This document shows positions 1 through 12,000 of a DNA stretch of 64,000 nt, piece after piece. The notes beneath the pieces are model-generated. The model saw only the letters and a program-made list of their open reading frames with translations. It was not told the DNA's origin and did not search any database. Origin of the DNA: Ischnura elegans (Eukaryota > Arthropoda > Insecta > Odonata > Coenagrionidae); contig NC_060252.1 of assembly GCF_921293095.1 (NCBI RefSeq), forward strand, positions 74,296,866 through 74,360,865, read 5' to 3'. The stretch's first letter is position 1; the number at the start of each line of letters is the position of its first letter. Made by a program: the position numbers and the translations under genes.

Positions 1-2440
1 GATCTATCCCACTGGCATTGAAGGCACCTATTCTTCTGCTGTCTATATGATTTCACATGTCGAGTACATATCTGATCCCTATCCTAGCTGGCCATAGCTC
101 TTGTACAGTTATTTAATCTATAACTGAAAATAGGTTATTATCATTGAATTTTATTGTTGAACAAAATAAAGCATTTATTAGCCCTAGGGCTGGAACCTTG
201 TCATGGGGATATGCTTGGGTATTCCAGTGATCCCTGGAGCTACAGGTGGTCAGAGTAATTCTCAATGAGATTGTTCACTTTGACCCACAATAGTAACTGA
301 GTAAAAGAATTTGGAAGATGGGATAAATTGTGCCAAAAAAATAAATATTAGGCATTCAGTCCATTCTCATGTGAGTTCGAAGTAAGATAACGCTGAAGTT
401 GCAGCATGCTTTTCATAAGCAAATGACATCATTTAAGTTCTAGTTCATTGGCTCGTTCAGAGACAACATTTCACCATGGGAAGGAGTCCCTCACAGAATT
501 GTGAACAACAAAAAAACCATGCAATGCGAGGAGCTTAGGAGTAGCTGAGAAACAGTGAATGGCTCAGCAGGAGATCGTGATCAGGGCCTTATTTTCTTAA
601 AGAGTAACTACGCTCCAGCCAAGGGCCTCAAGATCAAGATGGCCCTTCTTTCAAATGTATTGATTAAGATCAACAGGAATCAAAATATAAAAATGGGTGG
701 TGAAATGGCTTCATAATTAGAATAGGTTAGGGCCTCTTTTAATGTAAATAAGGCCCTCCTCCTGACATTATCAACTTATCTGCGAGTGGATTAAGGACAT
801 AGATTATTTGCTCTGAATATCTCAAGAATAATGTGAACAAGCCCATTACCCCTGGTAGGGAATCCTATGCTAGATAAGTCAAAAGTATAGTCCAACCCTT
901 TGACCTATGTATGGACAACTCTGTATAGAGGTAATCCATTCCATGGTGTAATTTGAAAAATACATTCCCTATCTAATGGATCCCTACCTAATGTATCTTT
1001 ATATCTTCTCTGAAAACATAAATCAAATGAGTCAAAGAAACCCTTATCCAATGAGGCCTGGCACTAAACAGATGGTATCATTCAGAACAGGGAGTGCAGC
1101 AGGAACTTGAGGTCTTGATAATACAAAATCCTGTCAAGTACTTTAATTTGTATTCGAAGAAAGAAAAGAAAATGGAAAAGAAGAAAGCAGCTCATAGGGA
1201 CATGAATAAGGTTATCAATGGCAAATATATGTACTACATTAGTGAGGCACGCCAAAACTTGAAAGTACACCTGCACCAACATTAAAGAGTAACGAAGAGC
1301 CTAGGCAATATATCTAGTTGGCCTGTTTCCCATAGCTTTGCATAGCATACTTAGACTACAGAACATGACATAGAGACCAAAATGTTTCGTTTGCATAATG
1401 GTGAAAATTGAATTAACCGTTCGTTACAAGCAGGCATATTATGAAATCAGTGGTAGATTTTGGGGGTATCACTGGGGCCATGATCCCCCCAAATTTTATC
1501 AAAGATTTTTAATTTTTGTCCGTTTTATAGTTTTTGTGTCTTTGTAAAGAAGGAAAGGGAGTGTATAAGCAAATGTATGGCTACGAGTCCCAAACGGGAG
1601 AGAAGTTTTAGTTGTGTTTATTGTAGATCATTGCACTAATGACTCAAAAAAACAAGCTCAAAAATAAAATAAACTGCGTCTCTAAGCTCTCCGAGAAGTA
1701 TTTCACACTCTCCTGACCCAGGTCATGACCCACCACCCCAAATTTGATTGAAATTCCCCTGTATGAAATGAAACCATATCGAATAATGGAGTGTCAAAAA
1801 ATAGATGCCCCTGGTTTCCTGAATCAATGTATTGCAGGTCGTTGCCACAAGGAAACATTTTTTTATCGGAGAGGCTGGAACACACAAAGACCCCCACCCT
1901 CGCTATGTGCCTGTCTACGATCTCTAAATCAAATTTCCTGCAGAGTATTCGATATTGTTTCCGGTGTGGGAGTGGTAACTACCTTAGGGCATTACCTACA
2001 GGCTGTAGTAACTAAAGGTTTGGTATCTGGTGCAGAACGATTTTGATGAAGGCACGTATGAAATCAGGTCTTGAGGTTTTCGGAAAACTTGTTCGGTCAC
2101 TACAACCAATACGTTTATAGTTCTCGCTCGATCACTCAATTTTCCCACCCTTTGGTAACCGCAGCACTCGCTGTGTCACGAACAGGTTGTACTAACCTAA
2201 AATAGTTAACCAGAATATGGTCCTAAAAATTAGTAATCCCTTTTGACATAATGTGGGTATTAATTTTATCTTAAACAACATAAAATCAATAGAAGATTAA
2301 AATTAAAGTAACTTTTCTTTAAATATTTGAAAATGCATGCAAGGAATTGCGCGTTGCTCCTTAACAGAAGTTTTATTATTTTACAGTTGGTATGCTCTAT
2401 AGGCCAACTGTTAATAAGCGATTGGGTGAAACTGAAAGGG
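1..2440. other. Upstream intergenic region, no gene recognised
   Basis: AT-rich sequence with only short unconvincing open frames (at most about 100 codons, no recognisable domain, no plausible splice partners). No RNA gene or complete transposon with clear ends was seen. Around 1450-1740 there are G-rich and C-rich patches of the type found at the ends of decayed DNA transposons, but I could not define termini. Confidence 0.5.
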
Positions 2441-2530
2441 GAGGAAGAATCATTCGGCCAATGATGAACCCCCTTCCGCGCGAACGTCGCTGACGTCCTG
2501 TGTAGTTCGTTTACGACTGACTTCATGAGG
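2418..2530 (+). promoter_or_regulatory. Putative calnexin promoter (CCAAT and CRE-like boxes)
   Basis: A local GC/CpG-rich island in AT-rich surroundings. It contains an inverted CCAAT box (ATTGG near 2421), a direct CCAAT at 2458-2462, and TGACGTC at 2491-2497, which resembles a CRE/ATF6-type half palindrome. Calnexin genes are commonly induced by ER stress, so an ATF-like box here makes sense, but the full ERSE spacing (CCAAT-N9-CCACG) is not present. A possible non-coding first exon would end at 2672, before a strong donor (GTGAGT at 2673), and join the acceptor at 2997. This is inference from position and motifs. Confidence 0.35.
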
Positions 2531-3013
2531 AAAGTAGATTCTTTATTTGCCTCATCCAGTCTATTTACAAATTTATGATACTACAATAAAATTTTATACT
2601 CGTGTTTATGTAGTTATTGTTATCAAAGCTTTGCAATATTTGTATTAGCTGAGTTCCGTGCCGGCATTTTAGGTGAGTTATGAATATCCAGTAGTTGTGC
2701 AGGGGGTAGCCCTATTTAGTTAATGAGATTATAGCCTTAAGTGTTTCATCATTTCAAATCTGCCTTACTTTGGGAGCTGCTGTATAACCCTATCTTGTAC
2801 GTTTCTGTTGTGTGGTTTATTTAGTGTCCATTTTTGTCGTTTTGCGTTTACTCCATTTGGTGTGTTACAATAGTTTCGCTTGCATAAAGAGTTATTGAAA
2901 AAGCTAATGAGATTTCACAAATTAAATAAAACATTTTTGCATCAGCTTCGGGAGTGGCCGTAGGTATATACTAACCTTACAACGACTTCATTTTCAGGGC
3001 GTACAAATCGAAG

Positions 3014-6000
3014 ATGAAAGCTTTTATCAAGTGGATTTTACCTGCACTATTGTTATTTTTCACCTGCTGCCTCACCCAAGAAGACTATGATGAAGTTACT
3101 GTTACTTCGGAAGGGGTAGGTGGCTTGGTTTTTGCATTAAATTTCATTGGAAGTGAAGGTTTTGGGGCATGTTTGCCACGTTATGTGTCATCATACTTCA
3201 TGCATGTATATTCATGAGATTATTTCTGTTGCCTACAATTCACGATAGAAAGTGTAGACGGTAGGAGAAACGTTATTTTTTTAAATTCATACGAATATTA
3301 ACCGAGAATAATTGATTTTTAACTTGCCGTAATGTTTTTTTGTATATCTTATAATCCTAATATATGTGTATGCCTATTACCTTTGCAGGAAGAAAATGAA
3401 TCTGAGGAAGAGGTAACATACTCTAGCCCTGTCCCCTCTGGCAGAGTATATCTAGCCGAGTCATTTGATGATCCGCAGTTATTCAGGAAGAAATGGATAA
3501 TTTCACAAGCGAAAAAGGATGACACAGATGAGAACATAGCAAAATATGATGGTAAGGCGTTATTATATTTACGTATTTGTGGCAAAGTTGATCTTAGTTG
3601 CCAGCTAATATGGAATTATTATTCTCGAATTATATCTCTCTTTAGTTTTGGTTCCTTATCTAATACATCCAAGCGAAAGGTCATATCCACTGTTTCGAAG
3701 GTCTGGCATTTTACTTCATCGAGAGGTTTGCCTGTGTTGTGTGTAGTTCCTGAATGTCGTGACTAAAGTATTTGTGTATTTATATTTTTCTCGACCGCCG
3801 CTGTGCTCATCAACCCTATTGCAACCCTATCGCTGTTGAAAACTTTCATCATTAGCTGTAGATCCTGGTGTGGAATTTAGCTTCGCTCCAGCATGATCCT
3901 TTGGTACTGCGGTGCATTATGGTTAATGGTGAAGCACAGTTATTAAGGTTTAATTGTTTGGTTGCATGCAATTATTAAACACTTCAGTTTTGCAACTACG
4001 GTCATGTACTGATATTTCAGTTGCATTGTGGCATTGAAAATGAAGTTTTTGAAAGCATTGAGATTCCAATTTCTATAAAACTATGTCTGCTCCTCAGTTA
4101 ATGCAAATATGCGACCACTTTTGAAGAAGTGTTGACAGGGTCAACCAAGAGGTTCATGTTATGAATTTCATGCCACTCAACGTATGAAAATACCATTTTA
4201 ACCTCTTGACAGAAAAACAATGGTTGGTGTTGTTTCTTTGGTTTTTGATGATTATGTTCTCTCCGTATTTCTGGGTTCTTCATCTTGTGTTGATATGAAC
4301 TCAAACAACCTAGTCATTCTCTAAGTGGGGACTTGAGGTCAAATGCATTTAGTTGTAGTCATGGTACCTCATATAAACTTGATTGTCATCATAATCTTTA
4401 CTGGGCTACTAGCTATTTGGTGGTTTCCCCTAGCACTTTATGATGCATGGTGGAATGCGAATCCTTTATCCCAGTCCATATCCATAGCTGTTGGTGCTGC
4501 CTCATTGGCAACTTGTATCATTCACAAATAGCTGTGTTTCTCTTACTGTATGACATTTGTTTCCTCGGAAAGTTACTTTTATCTTGGTTCACCCATCAAG
4601 TGTTCTCCACAACAGAAGTGGCTTAGGATTTTTTTCTCTGTGGCTCTATTGTGCTCCTCTTTTTTGTTAATAGTGCATGCATAAGTATTTTGCCTCATAG
4701 CTATACAACCAATTAGAGAACCTACTATGCTGAGCCAAACTAGAGTGTTGCAAAGAACCGTGTGCTCCTCTTCATTGTTCATTGTGCATGTATACGTATT
4801 GAGGATGTATCTACCTAAGGCCTACCATACATGTTCCATCCCGGCCTCAAGGCCGGTCCTTGAGGCCGGAACTGCGCAGTTTGGCCGGAGCCTCAGGCCC
4901 ACCAAACACGTTCAGTTTGGCCTCAAGGCCTGGACTGTACAGTCCCGGACTGAAGGCAGAACTGACAGTGTGTGGCGACGCCTTGAGGCGGATTGTCGGC
5001 TGGACGGCGGCGGCCGGATGGGATAACAATGAGGCCCAGCCTCAAGGTTGCTTGGCCTTGAGGCCAGACCTTCCGGCCGACTGGATTCCCATTCGGGACT
5101 TCATTGGATTCCCATCCGGCTCTCCGGCCGACAATCCGCCTCAAGGCATCGCCACACACTGTCAGCTCTGCCTCAAGGCCTGGACTGACAGTACAGTCCA
5201 GGCCTTGAGGCCAAACTGAACGTGTATGGGAGGCCTAACCAGTGAGAGTGACACTACAGAAAAACCATACAGATGTGTTGCCAAGGGAACCTTTTTATTT
5301 ATGATTAAATTATCTTGATGTTGCATAATTATTCTTAAAGGAAACTTCAGTATACTGATACTTATCTCTTGTGTATGATCACCAGTTTTTTGTGTCAAGT
5401 GCAAAGCTCCTATTTGCAGCTCCTTGATATTGAAACCAAGGAGCATGTCCAAGGAAGGATGTGAATTAAACACTTCAAAGTGTTCTACAACTGCATACTG
5501 AATTAACCCATTCAGTTTTGATACGTACAAGTACTTCCTAATGGCTCGTATGTTTTGAAACTACTTTGTGGTCAAACAAATGATGTAATTATGAAGCACA
5601 TATTGCAAAGTGTTCAGTTATCAGTCATGTTTTTTCACCATGTTGCAGCCTAATCAGTCAATCAAAGGTTTTTCTGTATGCCTGTCTAGTACCTATGAGC
5701 ATTTTTGTAATTTCTCTGAATATCTTAATACAAGCCCTCTTTTTTCGGCAATGAAGTCTTTAAAATATGGAGTATAGATACTATTCCCTATCAATATTTA
5801 ACCTATGCTTGATGACAACTGGATCTAATCCATGGGCATACCCAGCGAGGGGTAGGAGGGGGCAGCTGCCCCCCCCCCCCTGAAGCAAAAATCGCAAATG
5901 TCTCTAAGGAAAATAATATTTTTTCAATCAAATGATTTTATAAACTAATTAAAAGCTATTACAGTTTCCCTAAAATTTTGATTTCAATCACCTTTTCCAT

Positions 6001-9000
6001 GCTTAAGTCTTACCTACAACTTGAACAACCATGGCTTGCCCTTCCTCCCTCCTCCCCCCTAGATTTCATCCTGGGTATGCCCTTGATGCCCTGACAATTC
6101 ACAATAAAAAAAGTGATTACATTTTGTGTATTACCTGAGCATTGAAATCAAATGGAAAGTGCCTCAAATGATTTAACCCAACATTTATAAGTTTCTTTCA
6201 ATATACGTAGGCATAGAATGCATCAGACATCCATTAAGTAATATTTATTATGTTTTGGTCTAAAACAGGATTTGGTTGCTGAAGTCTTGCCCAACAGTCT
6301 ATTGATGGTTTAAGTGAATTGAACATGTTAGTTGTTAACTAATAAATAGGTATAGTTGGAGTACATATGTTAATTTGCATACAATATTCATTTTACCTCA
6401 GCCAGTTTCAACATTCCTTTCCTTGGTATCAGAAGGATACTTTGGTAGTCTCTTGATATAGATGTAAATTATGCTTCTGATAATTATATTAAGTATCCAT
6501 TTGGTAATGAGATGAGGAAAGTTAAAATCAAGGGTGGAAAGTGACACTGTGCTGCTTTACTGATTTCTTGTAATGTATTGTCACATAGTCAATTTGTCTC
6601 TGATCAGTGGCGAATCCAGGATAGGGATGGCGGCTCTCCTCTCCTGTATGTAATCAACAAGTGAACAAAATAACAATGTTATCTCTAGTAGATTGGATAC
6701 TACATAGAGGCCATAACCAATTCGCTACCTTGGTTTGACAAGGTTCTAACCGACATTTTTGCAAAATTTGGTGTTTTCACTCAAAATAACTAAGTTTATG
6801 TTTCTCTATGTGTTCACCGGTTTTTATTCCTCTATGTAAAATAATAACAGATTTAGAACAGTGACAAAGTTCCAACTGCAAAAAGAAAAAACTAATATTT
6901 GGTGAGACAAGGTTCTAACTGCATTTTACTTATTTTATTACTCATATATAAACATGTAAAAAAATAAAATAAATAACATATTCTCTTAAAGTAATAATTA
7001 CTAGTGCATCTAGTGGATCACTAGTGTATGTGCCAAAAATCAAAAATAAATTCCTATTAATAATAGAAATAGAGCAGTTTAAAACTTTGACAAGGTTTTT
7101 CTCAAAACCAGCTGAAGGTCAGTTAGAACCTTGTCAAACCAAGGTAGCGTTTACACTAGATAAAATGGTAATAGCTCCTCTCTGGATCCGCCACTGTCTA
7201 ATTGGGCTTATTTTATGCAGTTGGTTTTTTCCGAGATCGATGACCCGATAAAGCAAAGCTGTTCACAGAAAAACTTACTGTGAGGAGAGTTCATTTGTTC
7301 ATGAACCCCTTAACCTCAATTGTGCTTGCTACAGCGTTTCTTGAGAGTCAGTTTTTCCCCCTAAGAAAACAATGAAATGGCCTCATGTATTTTCTTTCAT
7401 GAGAAAACAAGTGGTAGAATGCTTCAGGGACTCTATATAAAACTTAACGAGTAGTGTTTGTGTACACCATATTCCACGATAGACATTTTCATATAATGCA
7501 AGATAATTTGAATGAATGCGTATGAATATTTATTTATAGAACCTTTATTGCTTCTGCTCAAATGTTCAATCTCACATGTCTGTCTCTACGTTCAGGAGCC
7601 ATTAGAATGAACTTGAATGCGTGAAATTTTCTAAGGGTGAGATATAGGGATGAAAATAAGAGAGACTGGGGCAATATATTTGCTTATCTGATAGTAGTTT
7701 CTTAAGCATGCTGTAGAATAGATGTAATATTGGTGTTGTCTCATGTTGATATGTTTTTCATTTTTATTTTGTAATATATATTCATCCGTATCCCAGAGTC
7801 CTTGTTTGGCTCCATTGAAATTTACATTCAATTGATGTAAATGTATGTGTCAAGGCAATTAATAAAGTACAAAGTGAGGGTAAAAAACTGTAAAGCTTGC
7901 TGCTTTGCTCACTGTAACTGTTGTGTAGCCTATGGTAAGCAAATGGCCACCACTCCTTTGAACACATTTTTCAAGATATAATTTTTAATCCATTATTTTT
8001 CATGAGTTAGGAAATGTATCATTGTAAAATTTGAGTTTTTTAAAGCCTCTACGATGTCTTGATGAAGACACATCTAGGACGGGAAGTGAATCGATATCTG
8101 GGTAGCAATCCTTTTAGAGGAATGCAACCTTCATTTAAATTTTTTCTACAAGCTGTCCAATGATAGAGGAATTCAAGTACTTAAAGTGTTGTTGCTTTGC
8201 TCTACTTATGTGTAATTCCAATGCACTTATTTATTGCTGAGACTAAGCTGTTATTTTTGTATGAAAGGTAAGTGGGAAGTGGAGCCTGCTCAACGCCATC
8301 CATTGCGGGGTGACATGGGACTAGTGATGAAATCGAGGGCCAAGCACTCTGCCATTTCTGCTCACCTGGACCGACCTTTCCGCTTTGAGGACAAACCGTT
8401 GATTGTCCAGTATGAGGTGAACATGCAGGTTGGGCAAGAATGTGGGGGTGCTTACTTGAAATTACTTTCTCACGAAGAGGGCCCTCGAGGAGTCGACCTT
8501 CTTCACTTCAGGGACAAGACCCCGTACACCATCATGTTTGGGCCTGACAAGTGTGGAAATGATCACAAGGTAAGGAAAATATGTCCTTGCTCTGTGTTTG
8601 ACCTTAGTGAATGAGGCATGTTTATTTTTTGTGATGTGAATGGTTTTATCCCAGGGAAAAAACACGTTAGGGTATTCTTTTCTAAAGGCCTGTTTACACG
8701 GTACATTAACACGTACAGGTTAATGTCTAAATGTATGAACGCGAGAATGAACGCCAAAATGCACCATGTAACCACCCAACTTGTGCAAATGCCTGCACAG
8801 AAAATAGAACCTGTTCTAATTTGGTTCATGCATTCGTACATGTTCCGTTCCGGTCCACAAAAATCATTCACGCAAACGTACATTAACTCGTACGTGTTAA
8901 TGTATCGTGTAAACAGGCCTTTAGATTAGTATTTGGAGTTTAAATGCAATAAAAATTAAAATATCAGTGTGGATGCCTTGAATTTAACTTTTCTTGATCA

Positions 9001-12000
9001 GCAACATACCTCATTGATCATTATTATAATTTGATTGTATTTCGTATGAATAAAATCCTCTTAATTACAAGTACATATTTGCATCCCATATTACCAAGCC
9101 AATCAGAATATGGGACTCGCATAAATAAAAATATATTATGTCCCTGGTGTCGAGCATGCATTATCTTTGGTTTGAAATGGACTTTTCGCTTTCTTTTGCA
9201 GCTTCACTTCATCTTCCGTCACAAGAATCCTCTAAATGGTACTTATTCGGAGAAGCATTGTAGAAAGCCAAAGGATCGTGTTGAAGAGCCAATGAAGGAT
9301 AAGAGACCTCACCTTTACACACTCATTGTGCGGCCGGACAACTCCTTTGAAGTCAGAGTTGATCATAAGGTTTGGTTCATTTTACTAAAATAAATGTCAT
9401 ATTACTTATTTTATTGTTATTAATGGCTCTGCCAAATGGAAAGAGTGTCGAAAGAAACTTTTTTACATTTATTTTTGTCTGTGCACTTGATTACCAGAAA
9501 TGGTGCTTAACAAAAAAGAGGGTGGAACACTACAAAATGTAGAACTCTTAAGTCCTATAGTGAAAGAATGGCATAGTGAATTGAAACCTAAAAATTTTTT
9601 TCCTAAATTTTACATTGCCATGGTTGTAAATTGAGTTCTATTGAACTCAAAGGAAATCATCAATGTTGTACTTACCATTTTACAATGAACTTTGCATGAT
9701 AGTTAGTAAAACTTATCACTTATGTTAATGATGAAAGGCATTTGGGCTCGAATTTTCTTATTGCTTTAGACTAAATGCAAACAAACTAGCATGTGGACCA
9801 ATAAAAAACAACTCTGCAAGCTGGATAGGGATTCATTCACGATAATCGGCTGAAAACACTTGATCAGTGACTTTTTATTTATCATATTACTTGTATGGCC
9901 ACTGGAAACTAAATTTCTGGCTCATGCTGTCACAAGTTCTTTCGCTCTAATTTGAGGGTGTTGGTAGCTAGTTGAATTGGTTGTGTCCTGAAAGAACTGG
10001 GTGGAGTAGCGGAGATAAATTTGAGTTATTACAGGTTTGAGAAATTCAGGGAAATGATGGGGGACTTGAAATGGGTCAGGGAAATTAGAGACTTGTTTTT
10101 TGTGTCAAGGAAAATTTGTCATGATACTCAAATCAAAAGAACTGCAGCGGTGTCTGCTAGCGGAGGGATTGTGTCATTTGTGCAGAAAGATACAGTAAAT
10201 TTGCCTTTGGAAATTTGGAGTTTACCAGTTTCTTTTTTTATTGCAATTAAGTTAATAAAAGAAATTAAGTTTCTGCTTTTAGCATTTTCAAGACTTTTCA
10301 TTCTAAAGACCTTTTAATTTATGGTTGAGTTGACTTTTAAACCATTTTTTGACCTTTAATTGACTGAAATTAGCTTAACAAGTAACCAAATTTCTAGGTA
10401 TTAATTGTAAATGGATTAATTTTAGAAAGAATTAAATACATTTTTAGAATTTTGTAGTTAATTGGCTCTTTGACTGAAAATTTTATCTAATTATTGAAAA
10501 TGGAGAGTGAAAATTTCTGTGAAATTAGATTTTAGCCAGGGATATATCAGGGAATTTGAATTCAGGAATCTTGTTACAGCCCTTCAAAACCTAGTGCTAA
10601 TATTATATCTTGACTAGTTCATAGATTCAATTTATTCAATTTTGTGTAGTTAGGTATCTATGTTTGTACATTGATGTTAGGTATGAGAGCGTCGAAAATA
10701 ATCATGGCCTTTTTTTATACGATTTTGTCAGGTTGTGAATGAAGGATCATTGTTGGAAGATTTTAACCCCGAGGTGAATCCACCGGCAGAGATTGATGAC
10801 CCGACCGATTCTCAGCCAGTGGATTGGGATGACAGGGAGAAGATTCCGGACCCAGAGGCTGAGAAGCCTGACGATTGGGACGAAGATGCTCCGGCTCAGC
10901 TTCCCGATGAGAGTGCAGTGAAGCCTGATGGGTGGCTAGATGATGAACCTCAAATGATCCCAGACCCAACTGCAAAACGACCTGAAGACTGGTAAGTCAG
11001 CATTGACTAAAGAGTAATTTTTTAGTGACTATAACTGTTCTTTGATTGAATTTTATATAATATTTAGAAGTCCGTGAATTTCGCGAGACGCGATATCGCA
11101 AAATAACGCAGAATCGGTAATTAAAAACGAAATTTCGCGTTTATTGCGATTTTAGGTGGATTAGCGAAAAAATCTTATCTAAAGAGTCATAATCCATTGT
11201 TTAACGCTGCCGACGTTCATTTTCTCTATCTCATTACGATTCCAAGGTCAATTGGCTCGTTTTTTTGCATCCATTGTTTATGCTTTAAATAGAGTATGTA
11301 ATCCATGAATATTACAAAAGAGGATCCTCAAGTTGGCCTCTACATGTGTTATCAACCACCACGCATTTAAATGGGCTTCCAAAAGTCGCCACTCGCGTCG
11401 CTACCGGATAAATTGATCTGTGTTTCATTGGAAAATAAGGTATAATTAGTGGTTTTAACCAAAATTTGTATACATGATGATGTGATCTATAATATTCATT
11501 ACTTTTCAAAGCTATTCCTAGCAAATAAAAGCACTATACCACAAAATATTAGATAAAAGTACATACCTACTTATGACAGTCAGACCATGACTGGGGTGAG
11601 CTGGAAGTGATTTCCAATTTATTCAGTGTTTTTTTTTATCCTCTCCATTATTCTGGCCTTCCTTATAAATGATATTATTATTTTTTTTTAATACCAGGGA
11701 TGATGATATGGATGGAGAGTGGGAGGCACCATTGGTACCTAATCCCCTGTGTGAAGGTGCCCCTGGATGTGGAGAATGGAAGAGGCCAATGGTACCTAAC
11801 CCAGCGTATCGCGGCAAGTGGAGACCTCCAATGATTGATAACCCAGCATACCGTGGCAAGTGGGCACCAAGAAAGATCCCTAACCCTGACTATTTTCATG
11901 ATGAACACCCATTCAAGATGACACCAATCGTAAGTATTTTTTTTTCTTATCTAAGCCTGGATTGAGCCTCACATAGTTAAAGACTTTGCCACCATAAGAT

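Noticed and set aside
4727-5530. Several 60-120-codon frames on both strands
   Set aside because: They arise from the GC-rich palindromic MITE at 4819-5235.
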